Source: Oscillospiraceae bacterium (GTDB lineage: Bacteria; Bacillota; Clostridia; Oscillospirales; Oscillospiraceae). From it: a DNA stretch of 64,000 bases. Each line of letters opens with the position of its first letter. Position 1 is the stretch's first letter. The notes under the pieces were generated by a model that was not told the origin of the DNA, made no database searches, and saw only the letters and a list, made by a program, of their open reading frames with translations. Shown here piece by piece: positions 8,301-16,640 of this stretch. The stretch spans positions 1 through 64,000 of the forward strand of contig WRMH01000015.1 of NCBI GenBank assembly GCA_009777235.1. The letters run 5' to 3'. The position numbers and the translations under genes were made by a program.

Positions 8301-10557
8301 AAAGATGATCATAATGTGTCTGTGCCATCAGGGATGCATAAATGGCATTGATGATGTCATCAAACCCTCTGTTAATAACCGCCATCGCATTTGCCCCCGT
8401 ACCGCCGGCGTAGCTTTCTGCTGCCAACACTTCCATTGCCGCCAGATTGCTATTTTTTCCCGTCCAACGGTGGATGATTTGCGGAATCAAGGCTCTCCGC
8501 ACAGAATCATTCTGCTCCCCGGCAAACTGCTCGACCAGCCCTTGAAGCTGCCCTCCGGTATCCCGCATCATGGCTTGATGCAAACTATAAATTGTACCAA
8601 AACCGCGTATATCCGGCAGTAGGCTTACTTCCTCACTGACGGGGACTTGCCCATTGGCGATAGAATCTATCGCGTCTTTTGCAAACCAAACGTCAACGAT
8701 ATCGCGAATTTCCCAGTCTGCCATTGTTACCGTGCTGATTTGCAAATGATGATTGCCTTGCGCGTCAATGATATCTATGCCTTCGTAATCAAGGTTAATG
8801 GAAACAATGCCGAGTTCCTCCGGTGTATACAATTCGCCCGTCTCAGATATTCCGTTGCTGTTTTTATCGATCCATACATAGACTTCGCTCCATGCTTCGT
8901 CATTGGCATCAAAAACACCGTCTTCATTGCTGTCCAAATTTTTTAGCGCTTCAAAGCCGTTTGCGGCCAAAAGCCCATTTTGGAGCAGTGTGTTGTCGCC
9001 GAATAACTGCCGGCCATTGGTTATATTTCCGTTACCGTTGATATCACGTACCAAAAGGCCGCTGTTGGGGCCGACCCAGCCGGTTTTGATTTTAAACCCA
9101 TTTCCTGCATGGTCAAAATACACGCCGCTGTTCAGCGAAAGGGTATCAATACCATTTCCGTCCAAATCGATGATCAGCGGGGATATTGCCTTGCTGCCGG
9201 CGTTAAATGTTCTTGGGATTTCACCCACACGGATGCTGACGACTTTACCTGTTAAGTCCTTCATTTTTGTGCTTATTTTATTTAAATCGGCCAATACATT
9301 TTCCGGTGTATCGCCCGATACTGACTTTTTGTCAGACTCTATTGACTCGCTGTCTCGGATAGCTGCAATATGATAAGTGCATTTTCTGTCTATGCTATCC
9401 ACTACATAGACCAGAAGGCCGTTGTTCTCATTCCCTTGCACTCTGTATGTGTGGATCAATTCGTAGCTTGTAGAACCCCATGGGAGCCATGAAGTTTTTG
9501 AACGGTAAATTTGATAGGAAGTAGCCCCCTCCACAGCCGGCCAACTCAGTACAGTTTGTTTGCCGGAGTCATCATCTGCTATGGTGACGCTCAGGACAGG
9601 TTTGCTCAGCGGATTTGCCGCACGATATTCATCGCGTTCTTTTAGATAATCGATGAATATCTGAAACTCGCCGTCAAGCTCAGCGATTTGGGCGGTAATG
9701 CTATCTTTCAAAGCAAAAACTGTTTCACTTTGCGGAGTGTTGTTAAGGAGATAGATAAGGGGCAAATAATCCCCGCTCGCCGAAATAAAATCGCTTAGCG
9801 CTATGCGCATATTTACAAGCTGCTCTCTCTGCTGATAGTAATTATCAAGTTGTGTATACATCCCGGACGTTTGAAACAAATCTTCAATTGTCTCGCAAAG
9901 GGATGGCTGATATTCTCCAAATGCCTCAATAAAAATGGTGAGGTAAGTTTCATTTTTTATACGCACAAGCTCAAGCAGATCTTTCACGGGTCCCTGCAGC
10001 AAAGCGTTGCCTATGTCAACCGGCACGGCTATGATATGCCCTAAGCCCGGCGCAACGAATTTTAACGTGTTGCTGAACATGTTGAAAAAGCTGCTTGCGC
10101 TTCCTACATAGTCAACCAATGCCGCATATTGATTTTCAGGAAAGGCGTTTTTATATATGTTATAACGAAAGATTAGATTTCCTAAGTCAGTAGCTGTATC
10201 TGTAACAAAAAGCAAGTTTCCTAAATATGTACCCATGTTGTTTCCAAACGCTTCATTTATGCCTAAGATTGCGGCTTCCATTACTAAATCGTTCGGCTGC
10301 GCGTCACGAATACTGTTGAGCAAATCCAACGCGCTCAGCGAAGAATTATGCGCACCTGAATCAAGCGCCATCTGTGCCAGTAATTGAAATAATTCCGCTT
10401 GGCTTTGAACACTTTGCAAAGCCTCTTGTTCTTCAGGCGTAAATTCGAAATCGTCGGAGGTATTGGCTTTTGCGGATGGTGCAAAGGAAAGCGACAGTGC
10501 GATAATTGTTGCGAGTACCAGAGCGCAGCCCATTATGCGGCTTATATGTTTTTTCAT
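5362..10557 (-). CDS. Secreted 1731-residue RTX-like/GLUG-repeat surface protein
   Basis: A signal peptide (residues 1-31, ending PSAKA) leads a helical region to about 310 and a fibronectin-III-like domain at about 318-410 (TVLSWPAVEGATSYQIYRS). Next comes the Asp/Gly-rich module common in RTX adhesins at about 460-610 (IIDLDGNGIDTLSL, LVRDINGNGNITNGRQLFGD, DSNEDGVFDANDE), a likely Ca2+ binder. An RTX-like stretch starts near 839 (GTAGNDNLVGANAGN). From about 990 to 1650 are two near-identical blocks of GLUG motifs (YVGGLAGQNSG, YIGGFVG). The C-terminal ~65 residues resemble an InlB-type B repeat (FMHWQDENGNIIST). There is no LPXTG, SLH or dockerin anchor. RTX modules are uncommon in this phylum. 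The last codons and stop come from the duplicated phosphoesterase piece. Role inferred: adhesion or surface matrix. Confidence 0.85.
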   Translation of the reverse strand: MKKHISRIMGCALVLATIIALSLSFAPSAKANTSDDFEFTPEEQEALQSVQSQAELFQLLAQMALDSGAHNSSLSALDLLNSIRDAQPNDLVMEAAILGINEAFGNNMGTYLGNLLFVTDTATDLGNLIFRYNIYKNAFPENQYAALVDYVGSASSFFNMFSNTLKFVAPGLGHIIAVPVDIGNALLQGPVKDLLELVRIKNETYLTIFIEAFGEYQPSLCETIEDLFQTSGMYTQLDNYYQQREQLVNMRIALSDFISASGDYLPLIYLLNNTPQSETVFALKDSITAQIAELDGEFQIFIDYLKERDEYRAANPLSKPVLSVTIADDDSGKQTVLSWPAVEGATSYQIYRSKTSWLPWGSTSYELIHTYRVQGNENNGLLVYVVDSIDRKCTYHIAAIRDSESIESDKKSVSGDTPENVLADLNKISTKMKDLTGKVVSIRVGEIPRTFNAGSKAISPLIIDLDGNGIDTLSLNSGVYFDHAGNGFKIKTGWVGPNSGLLVRDINGNGNITNGRQLFGDNTLLQNGLLAANGFEALKNLDSNEDGVFDANDEAWSEVYVWIDKNSNGISETGELYTPEELGIVSINLDYEGIDIIDAQGNHHLQISTVTMADWEIRDIVDVWFAKDAIDSIANGQVPVSEEVSLLPDIRGFGTIYSLHQAMMRDTGGQLQGLVEQFAGEQNDSVRRALIPQIIHRWTGKNSNLAAMEVLAAESYAGGTGANAMAVINRGFDDIINAIYASLMAQTHYDHLYAQMNPIETNDGLLFDMTDVADQIIWEISKNQAQDEKLIISFITNMYALTLLEHVDMDSLRNPLAQENVRYGMLVDMADKNMVFGTAGNDNLVGANAGNIFWVKSGNNTIRSGMGDNIYFLGRDFGTNTIIDESGNNEGAGNTIFLLDGINQNEILVTSADTDLIISIVNGSGKIILKNFALTTHYSIVFSDGSTISLSDLFEVIEIGTAEELMEIRNGLFMPYRLVADIDLSGINWIPIGTNSRPFTGVLDGNGFTIHNLNIDRPTQDYVGFFGYNRGSVKNLTLKDITVIGQDYVGMFGYTQGMVKNLTLENVQVTGRSYVGGLAGQNSGAISDVSVMGGRVTAGGTSSCYIGGFVGTNSGGRIIGSSVTGGLLVSGKNYTGGFVGVNSAGRILRSFATAEVKGTSYVGGFAGYSSNDRIEQCYATGNVEGTSEVGGFVGYVTSTSLMKDCYSTGNVLGSGNNVAGFVGRILSNSERVENCYTISTHINGLRSNGGTVVSSYFNKDLVPLTNGSAEGRSTAQMSDITTYAGWDFDDVWEMGEGGYPVLRGMELPDKDGVEYIEVSTAEGLAAIQSNIMGKYRLTADIDLSGVAWTPIGTNSRPFNGILDGNGHTISNLTVNLPEQDYVGMFGNTNGLVKNLTLENVQVTGRSYVGGLAGQNSGVISDVSVMGGTVTAGGTSSCYIGGFVGRNSGGRIIGSSVTGGLLVSGKNYTGGFVGVNSTGRILRSFATAEVKGTSCTGGFVGYSITDRIEQCYATGNVEGTSEVGGFVGGIVSTSLVKDCYSTGNVLGSSISNNSINNTAGFLGWASATSGRVENCYTTSTHTKGFRGTGGTVVSSYFNKDLVPLTNGSAEGRSTAQMSDITTYVGWDFEDVWEMGEAGYPVLRGMELPDKDGVESEGIDDVNITVLIILPDSEIENDILVGETITATAILSDGWLFMHWQDENGNIISTDMEYSFIATVDIILIAIFEPLDS
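5601..7640 (-). repeat. Tandem 1017-bp repeat inside the GLUG region
   Basis: The block 5601-6617 recurs at 6618-7634 with a period of 1017 bases (339 codons); for example CCACGCCGTC lies at 5601 and 6618. Most of the unit is almost identical at DNA level, including silent sites, while its far end (upper coordinates) has diverged. Each unit encodes a lead-in (YRLTADIDLSG, IGTNSRPF.G.LDGNG) and about seven GLUG motifs, closing with WDF.DVWEMGE.GYPVLRGMEL. The pattern indicates a fairly recent duplication or ongoing gene conversion. Confidence 0.85.
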
Positions 10558-10618
10558 TTTTAAATCCCCATTTTTTTGTTATTGCGTTATACTTCTTCTT
10601 CGCTGCCTGCTTACTTTA

Positions 10619-11605
10619 TTATGTCATTTCTTCATGATCTGTGCCATCGGTGCGTATGCGGAACATTCGAAAATCAGACACAAACTTGATGCTTTCATGT
10701 TCATGCATATAAAAAACCCAATCTCCCGCAACATTAATACCAACACAAGGATTGTCGCTTAGTTTCTCTCTTTCTGTGCCGTCAATCCGCATTTTATACA
10801 GCCGGCTGTTATCGCTATGGTTAGAGTAATATATCCACTCATTTGAAACATTTATTGAATAACTGCTATCAGAGCTTATCTGCTCACGTTCTGAGCCGTC
10901 AATCCGCATTTTATAAATGAGTGGGGTTTCTTCGATGTAATTAGTGTAATATATCCATCCGTCTACTACATTAATCGTTCCGACAATGTCATCGCTCAAA
11001 AGAGTTCGGTCAGTACCGTCAGTCCGAATTCTATATAGATGCCGATCTTCTCTTTTACTGTAATATATCCAATCATCCACTACATTGACTTGCAAGCTGT
11101 CATCATCGTTTAATTTTTCACGTTCGGTGCCGTCTGTTCGGATTTTATATATATTGTTATTCTCCCTTAAATTTATATAGTAAATCCAGTCCCCCACGAC
11201 ACTTATATCGGAACTGGCGTCTCTGTCAATATTTTCCATTCCCGTTCCATCTATTTTCATTCTTTGCGTTCCTGAAACACTTGTAAAGTAAATCCAATCT
11301 CCTACAATGTTGAGTCTTAAGGAACCGCCATCTCTAACTTTTACTTGGCCTGTTCCGTCAGTACGCATTTTGTAAAGACTGAAAGCGAATGTATTTTCGG
11401 AACGCTTGCTATAAATGTTATAATAAATCCAGTCGCCGCTCTGCGCCACCGTTCCTCCATTAACAATATTCCCCACAGTATTGCCCCTTTGCCAAGGGTC
11501 AATAGCGGGGGCATTGTCCCACGGCTTCCACAGGAATACGGTCAGGGCTAACGCGATAACAACGACCGCGCCGGAGATGATAAAGATGAGTTTTTTTGAG
11601 AGCAT
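10619..11605 (-). CDS. Membrane-anchored DUF5050 beta-propeller protein
   Basis: The protein has 328 residues. An N-terminal membrane anchor (residues 5-27, LIFIISGAVVVIALALTVFLW) is followed by repeats of about 40 residues with the pattern VGDWIYY...LYKMRTDGTE.EKL. This is the DUF5050 signature, a predicted six-bladed propeller outside the membrane. Six or seven repeats can be counted. The ATG at 11605 follows AGGAGAA with 8 bases of spacing. It lies 61 bases upstream of the RTX/GLUG gene in the same direction, and both sit inside the inserted segment, so the two probably arrived and are expressed together. No catalytic motif is visible; a binding or sensing role is a guess. Confidence 0.85.
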   Translation of the reverse strand: MLSKKLIFIISGAVVVIALALTVFLWKPWDNAPAIDPWQRGNTVGNIVNGGTVAQSGDWIYYNIYSKRSENTFAFSLYKMRTDGTGQVKVRDGGSLRLNIVGDWIYFTSVSGTQRMKIDGTGMENIDRDASSDISVVGDWIYYINLRENNNIYKIRTDGTEREKLNDDDSLQVNVVDDWIYYSKREDRHLYRIRTDGTDRTLLSDDIVGTINVVDGWIYYTNYIEETPLIYKMRIDGSEREQISSDSSYSINVSNEWIYYSNHSDNSRLYKMRIDGTEREKLSDNPCVGINVAGDWVFYMHEHESIKFVSDFRMFRIRTDGTDHEEMT

Positions 11606-11642
11606 GGATAAGTTCTCCTAAAATTTTATTATGGAATGTAAG

Positions 11643-11723
11643 TTATCTGTTTCCTGTAATTATAGTCAGAATGATTCGCACTGTCAAACGAATTGCCGTG
11701 TCTTTTGTGCTCTTATCTGTCAT
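11643..11723 (-). pseudogene. Truncated start of the serine hydrolase gene
   Basis: The ATG at 11723 overlaps the phosphoesterase stop (ATGA) and begins MTDKSTKDTAIRLT, matching MTDRGKKDVAIRLT of the intact hydrolase at 5221. The match ends after about 14 codons, and a stop follows at codon 27. It marks the point where the ancestral phosphoesterase-hydrolase operon was interrupted. Confidence 0.75.
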
Positions 11724-12427
11724 ATGGTTTCTACTTTCTGCGGCGTAAAGTTTATATAGTCTGCCGAAATTATATCATATTTAATTCCCCCGGTCACGCC
11801 CCGGACGGCAAGGCGGTGTCCGTGCCCGTGCAAATGCCCGTAAAAACAGCGTGTCACTCCAAAATCATTCATCGCCGATATAAGGCCGTCGCATACGGTA
11901 TGCTGATGGCGGGGCGGATAATGAAAAAAGCATATCCGCTCGGCGTCTTTCGGCGATATTGCCTCCGCCGCGCGAAGAGATGCGCGAAGCCGTCCTATTT
12001 CCCTATCCATGATTTTGTTGTTTTCATCATCCGTCAAGCTATCGTCACGCAGCCAGCCGCGTGTACCGCATATGGCTGCATTTTCGCGAAAATAAGAATT
12101 GTTGTGCAAAATGTCTATACTGCAAATTCCGTGCGACTCAAAAAAGGCTTTCATCTTAGATACGGTGGTCCACCAATAATCATGATTTCCTTTCAGCACG
12201 ATCTTTTTTCCGGGCAAGTTATCTATAAATCTAAAATCCTCCAAGCTCTCTTCAAGCGTCATGCCCCATGAAATATCCCCGCACAAAACACAGGTATCGT
12301 TTTCATCAAGAACCTTAAAGCCTTCCGATAACTTCTCCAAATAATTTTCCCATCCGCCGCCAAACACATCCATCGGCTTGTCCGTGGTGAGCGACAGGTG
12401 CAAGTCTCCTATCACATAAAGCGCCAA
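11720..12427 (-). CDS. Calcineurin-like metallophosphoesterase
   Basis: The protein has 235 residues and the full set of metal-binding motifs of the family: GDLHL (residues 7-11), GDISWG (about 50), GNHDYWW (about 80), an HYPP segment and GHLHGHGH near 200. The closest group known to me is the COG1768-type phosphohydrolases of Firmicutes, whose substrate is unknown. Translation appears to start at TTG 12427, with GGAGG nine bases upstream inside the end of thrC, so it is coupled to thrC (5-base gap). Its 3' end once overlapped the serine hydrolase gene. Confidence 0.88.
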   Translation of the reverse strand: MALYVIGDLHLSLTTDKPMDVFGGGWENYLEKLSEGFKVLDENDTCVLCGDISWGMTLEESLEDFRFIDNLPGKKIVLKGNHDYWWTTVSKMKAFFESHGICSIDILHNNSYFRENAAICGTRGWLRDDSLTDDENNKIMDREIGRLRASLRAAEAISPKDAERICFFHYPPRHQHTVCDGLISAMNDFGVTRCFYGHLHGHGHRLAVRGVTGGIKYDIISADYINFTPQKVETI

Positions 12428-12432
12428 TTTGC

Positions 12433-13923
12433 TCAGCCTCCCAAAAATTCAGCTACTGCGGATTTCATTTCTTTTTTATCTATGGCGGTTGTAAAACGCG
12501 GTCTTGCTTGCCTGAGCGCGAGCAGCGGCAAAGGCGCGGGTACACCCGTGAGCTTTGAGAGCATATCTATTTGCTCTGCGCCGCCCGCTCTGCAACTTTG
12601 CCCCAGAGCCGTAAGTACGCTTTGGCAAAACTTAAACGGGCTTGCCGTTGACACAACGACGGCAGGTGTCAGATCACCGCTTCGCGCCCTGTAATCCTTT
12701 AAGGCTTTATACGCCACCGCCGTATGAGTGTCTATGAGATAACTTTCATTGCGAAACGTGTCGTCAATAGTGCGCAGCGTATCTTCTTCATCGCAATATC
12801 CCGAGACAAATATATCCCGAATTTTACGAAGCACAGAAGGCGCGACGTCATAGCATCCTTTGTCGGTCAGCGCCGCCATATACGACCGGACGGCATCGCC
12901 GTCTTTATCGGACAGCTCATAAAGCAGCCTTTCGAGATTGCTCGATATCAATATGTCCATTGACGGTGAAACTGTCGTATAAAACGCCCTGTTTTTGTCG
13001 TATGTTCCGGTATTGATAAATTGCCTGAGAACATCGTTCCGGTTTGAAGCGCAAATCAGCTTGTTTATGGGCAGTCCCATCATATAAGCGTAATACGCGG
13101 CCAATATATTCCCGAAATTTCCCGTCGGCACGCAAAAATTTATCTTCTCTCCGAGTTTGATTTCTTCTTTGGCAAGCAAGTCGCAATATGCCGACACATA
13201 ATAAGCAATTTGGGGCACTAACCTGCCCCAGTTTATGGAGTTTGCCGAAGTCAGAAAGTATCCGCGTTTACTAAGCCCTGCCGATAATATGTTGTCGGAA
13301 AATATTTCTTTTACCGCGCTTTGAGTATCGTCAAAATTGCCTTTAACTGCCGCGACATTTACATTTTTACCCGCCTGTGAGGTCATTTGCAGCTCCTGTA
13401 TATCCGAAACTCCGTCTTTCGGATAAAACACCATTATACGAGTGCCCGGCACATCGCGAAAGCCTTCGAGCGCGGCCTTGCCCGTGTCGCCCGAGGTCGC
13501 GACCAAGATACACGCCTCGCGTTTTTCGCCGATTTTATTCAGCGAAGCCGTCAGCAAATGCGGCATCACCTGCAACGCCATGTCTTTAAACGCGCATGTC
13601 GGCCCGTGCCACAGCTCGAGAAAATAGGTGTTGTGCCCGGTTTTGCATATAACGGCGGCAAGGTCAGAGTCAAAACGTCCGCGATCGTAGGCCGCGTCCG
13701 TGAAACTTTTAAGCTCGTCCGGGTCAAATCCGTCCAAAAACAAGCCCATTGTATACGCGGCGCGTTCGCTATAAGACATTTTTGCAAGCCTTTTTATATC
13801 TCCTTGCATAAAGACCGGAAAGGATTCGGGCACAAAGAGCCCTCCGTCCTTTGAAATCCCCAAAGCAATTGCTTCTGCCGCGTCCGTTTTTGAAAAGTCG
13901 CCCCTTGTGCTCTCGTATTTCAT
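12433..13923 (-). CDS. thrC: Threonine synthase
   Basis: The enzyme converts O-phosphohomoserine to threonine with pyridoxal phosphate. The 496-residue length fits the long bacterial form. The N-terminus (YESTRGDFSKTDAAEAIALGIS.DGGLFVPE) is typical, the PLP lysine lies in WHGPTCAFKDMALQ near residue 110, and the phosphate-binding stretch is LVATSGDTGKAALEGF. No other threonine biosynthesis gene is in the window, and I see no T-box in the 53-base gap upstream. The start follows GGGGTGATCACAG. The metallophosphoesterase is directly downstream. Confidence 0.95.
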   Translation of the reverse strand: MKYESTRGDFSKTDAAEAIALGISKDGGLFVPESFPVFMQGDIKRLAKMSYSERAAYTMGLFLDGFDPDELKSFTDAAYDRGRFDSDLAAVICKTGHNTYFLELWHGPTCAFKDMALQVMPHLLTASLNKIGEKREACILVATSGDTGKAALEGFRDVPGTRIMVFYPKDGVSDIQELQMTSQAGKNVNVAAVKGNFDDTQSAVKEIFSDNILSAGLSKRGYFLTSANSINWGRLVPQIAYYVSAYCDLLAKEEIKLGEKINFCVPTGNFGNILAAYYAYMMGLPINKLICASNRNDVLRQFINTGTYDKNRAFYTTVSPSMDILISSNLERLLYELSDKDGDAVRSYMAALTDKGCYDVAPSVLRKIRDIFVSGYCDEEDTLRTIDDTFRNESYLIDTHTAVAYKALKDYRARSGDLTPAVVVSTASPFKFCQSVLTALGQSCRAGGAEQIDMLSKLTGVPAPLPLLALRQARPRFTTAIDKKEMKSAVAEFLGG

Positions 13924-13976
13924 CTGTGATCACCCCATTTGTTAATATATTGCCCCGCAAATCATAAGACTCCCGC

Positions 13977-14366
13977 TCAAAAGGCGTTTTCTATGTGAGT
14001 TATCTCCGGTATGGCAGCTTTAGTGTTTTGCGGCGTATATATCTCTATGACGTCAAATCGTGGCTGAAGTTTCGTCGGCCTTGTCATCAGCCAATATTTT
14101 GCCGCTTTGATAATCTTGGCTTGCTTTGCCTTGCCGACATATTCACGCGCATACGCGAAATCTGAGTTTTTCCTTGTCTTGACTTCGACAAAAAGAAGAT
14201 ATTTTTCGTTTTGCATTATCAAGTCAATTTCGCCAAAACGAGTGCGATACCCCTTAAAAACCGTGGCGTAGCCTTTTTTCATCAGGTACTCGTGCGCCCT
14301 CTGCTCGCCCCATAAGCCAAGACTCCGCGAGATGGCGCTTTTTTGCGTGTTCATGGTTTTATTCAT
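13977..14366 (-). CDS. yraN: YraN/UPF0102 family endonuclease-like protein
   Basis: The 129-residue protein has the family signature LGLWGEQRAHEYLMKKGY, then RTRFGEIDLI and FVEVKTRK, which form the (D)...(E)xK core of a Holliday-junction-resolvase-like fold. Its start overlaps the rnhB stop by 4 bases, so it is translationally coupled. The position next to rnhB is the usual Firmicutes arrangement. The function is not established. Confidence 0.92.
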   Translation of the reverse strand: MNKTMNTQKSAISRSLGLWGEQRAHEYLMKKGYATVFKGYRTRFGEIDLIMQNEKYLLFVEVKTRKNSDFAYAREYVGKAKQAKIIKAAKYWLMTRPTKLQPRFDVIEIYTPQNTKAAIPEITHIENAF

Positions 14367-14941
14367 AGCTTATGCCGCTTTCTTATAAATGTCTGCCTGT
14401 GTATTTTTGAAGGCCCATGTTCATTCAGCCTTTCATAATGCAGCTTTGTCCCATAGCCTTTATGCTTATCAAACGCGTACTGCGGATAAATCTCGGACAT
14501 TCTTATCATATGGTTATCTCTGTAAACCTTGGCTAATATGGATGCCGCCGCTATGGACGGAGATTTGCCGTCACCGCCGACAACGCATTTGCACACGCAT
14601 TTTATGCCTTTGCTTTGATTGCCGTCAATGAGCGTCATATCCGGGATAATATCAAGATTTGAGATAGCCCGGTTCATAGCCAAATATGTAGCGTTTAAGA
14701 TGTTTAGATTATCTATCTCTTCGCAGTCCGCCAATCCTATCGCATAGGCCAAGGCGCATTTGATTATTTCATCGTAAAGCCCTGCGCGTTTATTTGCGGA
14801 CAGCTTTTTTGAGTCATCCAAACCGGGTATTTCCATTTCATACGGCAAAATAACCGCCGCCGCCACAACCGGCCCCGCTAAAGGCCCTCTGCCCGCTTCA
14901 TCTACGCCGCAGATTGTGCCATATCCCTCTTCTATAAGCAT
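14363..14941 (-). CDS. rnhB: Ribonuclease HII
   Basis: The 192-residue protein removes RNA from RNA-DNA hybrids and misincorporated ribonucleotides. The active-site segment GVDEAGRGPLAGPVVAAAV lies at residues 13-31, with further acidic residues in LIDGN and the Ser-Ile-Ala-Ala-Ala-Ser segment SPSIAAASILAKVYRD. The C-terminal YPQYAFDKHKGYGTKLHYE stretch is conserved. GGAG lies nine bases before the ATG at 14941. It is in the run lepB-rbgA-rnhB-yraN. Confidence 0.95.
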   Translation of the reverse strand: MLIEEGYGTICGVDEAGRGPLAGPVVAAAVILPYEMEIPGLDDSKKLSANKRAGLYDEIIKCALAYAIGLADCEEIDNLNILNATYLAMNRAISNLDIIPDMTLIDGNQSKGIKCVCKCVVGGDGKSPSIAAASILAKVYRDNHMIRMSEIYPQYAFDKHKGYGTKLHYERLNEHGPSKIHRQTFIRKRHKL

Positions 14942-15007
14942 CCGCTCAATCTCCCAATTTATGCCGCTCTCCCCCTTGCTCTATACGCTTTGCGCGTTTC
15001 GTCTGCG

Positions 15008-15856
15008 CTAAGACGGCTCTTCTAAAGTAATTCTTCCGAGTTTGCCGCCGCGAAACTCGTCGAGTATAGCAACTGCCATGCGCAGCGTGTCATATTCGCC
15101 TCCCGCAATTAAAAAACCGCGTTTCTTTGCCGCTTCGGTCAAAAGTTCATGTCCGCCTGCGTCTTTTGGTATGTCAATCTTGTATCTTTCCGTGATTTTA
15201 TCAGGATAATATTGAGCGAGGCGTGACATAAAGGCCGCTCCGAGCGATTCTATATCCATTACTTCATCGCGTATCGCCCCCGTGAACGCAAGATTTTCTC
15301 CGACTGTTTGGTCTTCAAATTTCGGCCACAGCACCCCCGGAGTATCGAGAAGTTCAATGCCGCTTTCTATGTTTATCCATTGTTTTCCGCGAGTAACGCC
15401 CGGCCTGTCCGATGTTTGGGCCGCTCTTCGCCCCGCCGCTCTGTTTATCAGCGATGATTTGCCAACATTGGGTATTCCGACAACCATGAGGCGCAGGCTC
15501 CTTCCTGTTTGACCTTTTTGCGTATACGCGGCAAGTTTATCAGATAGCAGCAATCGGGCGGCTGCCGGTAACGCGTCAACGCCTTTGCCGCTCTTGCAAT
15601 CTGTTTTTATCACACCCGCTCCGGCATTTTTGAAATGAGCTACCCATTTTTTGCTCATGTCGGCATCCGCCTGGTCTATTCTGTTGAAAATTATAAGGCG
15701 CGGTTTATTTCCCATCAGCTCGTCAATATCCGGGTTGCGGCTCGATATTGGAATACGCGCATCAATGACTTCGCACACGGCATTGACCAATTTCATATTC
15801 TCCAAAATAAGCCTGCGCGTTTTGGCCATATGACCCGGAAACCATTGAATAATCAT
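15008..15856 (-). CDS. rbgA: Ribosome biogenesis GTPase RbgA (YlqF)
   Basis: This is a circularly permuted GTPase needed for late assembly of the 50S subunit. The motifs appear in permuted order: the N-terminal WFPGHMAKTRR signature, G4 in IIFNRIDQAD, G1 in GIPNVGKSSLINR near residue 130, and G3 in LLDTPGVLWP near 170. A C-terminal helical region follows. The ATG at 15856 overlaps the lepB stop (ATGA). An upstream in-frame start at 15880 would lie within lepB and add eight unconserved residues. The length is 282 residues, normal for the family. Confidence 0.95.
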   Translation of the reverse strand: MIIQWFPGHMAKTRRLILENMKLVNAVCEVIDARIPISSRNPDIDELMGNKPRLIIFNRIDQADADMSKKWVAHFKNAGAGVIKTDCKSGKGVDALPAAARLLLSDKLAAYTQKGQTGRSLRLMVVGIPNVGKSSLINRAAGRRAAQTSDRPGVTRGKQWINIESGIELLDTPGVLWPKFEDQTVGENLAFTGAIRDEVMDIESLGAAFMSRLAQYYPDKITERYKIDIPKDAGGHELLTEAAKKRGFLIAGGEYDTLRMAVAILDEFRGGKLGRITLEEPS

Positions 15857-16596
15857 TTGACCACTCCAAACCTGCCCCAATCACGCGGCTCTCCAAAATT
15901 ATCGCCCGGTATCAAGATGAATACGACCTTTCCCAAAACATATCGCGTATCAACAAGGCCCACGTCAGCATGTCTGCTGTCTGTTGATCTTCCCCTGTTA
16001 TCTCCCATGACAAAGATCATTCCCTCCGGTATTGTAAGCGGCCCTGTAAAATGCTCCCTGTCGGTCGTTTTCATATTGATATACGGCTCGGACAGCAAAA
16101 TCCCGTCAACATAAACGTCCCCTACAGTAAAGTCTATGTCAATGGTTTGACCTCCCACCGCAATAACGCGCTTTACAAGCGGCACATTGTTAAATCTTGC
16201 CTCATTGGGCGAATGAAACACAATAATATCGCCGGCTTGCGGGGTGTAAAACAAGCTATACATTAAAACTCTGTCGCTGTTTTTTAGAGTCTGGTTCATT
16301 GAACTGCCAACTACGCCAATAGTCCTGCCCACAAAAACAAATATCAATATACCGCAAATCAAAGCGCTTACAAAGCATTGTATCCAGTCGTACACCTCCA
16401 TCCGCGCTTTTTTCTTCACGTCGGCTTTATCTTCTTTCTCATCTTCTTTGCTCTCTTTTGCCTCACTGCCGGGCATGGGAGAACCGGAATCATCGTCTTT
16501 TGAAGCGTCATCGCCGGGCGTAATGGAGGCGAGCGCGTCAATATCCGGCGTATCAAATTTGTCATCAAGTGCTTTGTGGTTTTCAGGTTTGGTCAT
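15853..16596 (-). CDS. lepB: Signal peptidase I
   Basis: The enzyme cleaves Sec and Tat signal peptides at the outer membrane face. The protein is 247 residues: an unusual acidic, Ser/Asp-rich cytoplasmic extension of about 70 residues, one membrane helix (residues 78-100), then the catalytic domain. The Ser nucleophile is in VVGSSMNQTL and the Lys base is in PLVKRVIAVGGQ. The MGDNRGRSTDSRH segment (box E) is intact. The gene is coupled to rbgA by a 4-base overlap. In most Firmicutes rplS precedes this run; here rplS lies about 6.8 kb away on the other strand. Confidence 0.93.
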   Translation of the reverse strand: MTKPENHKALDDKFDTPDIDALASITPGDDASKDDDSGSPMPGSEAKESKEDEKEDKADVKKKARMEVYDWIQCFVSALICGILIFVFVGRTIGVVGSSMNQTLKNSDRVLMYSLFYTPQAGDIIVFHSPNEARFNNVPLVKRVIAVGGQTIDIDFTVGDVYVDGILLSEPYINMKTTDREHFTGPLTIPEGMIFVMGDNRGRSTDSRHADVGLVDTRYVLGKVVFILIPGDNFGEPRDWGRFGVVK

Positions 16597-16640
16597 AATT
16601 TTTCTCCCGGGCAGCGAGAACCAGCAATGGGCGGTATGCT

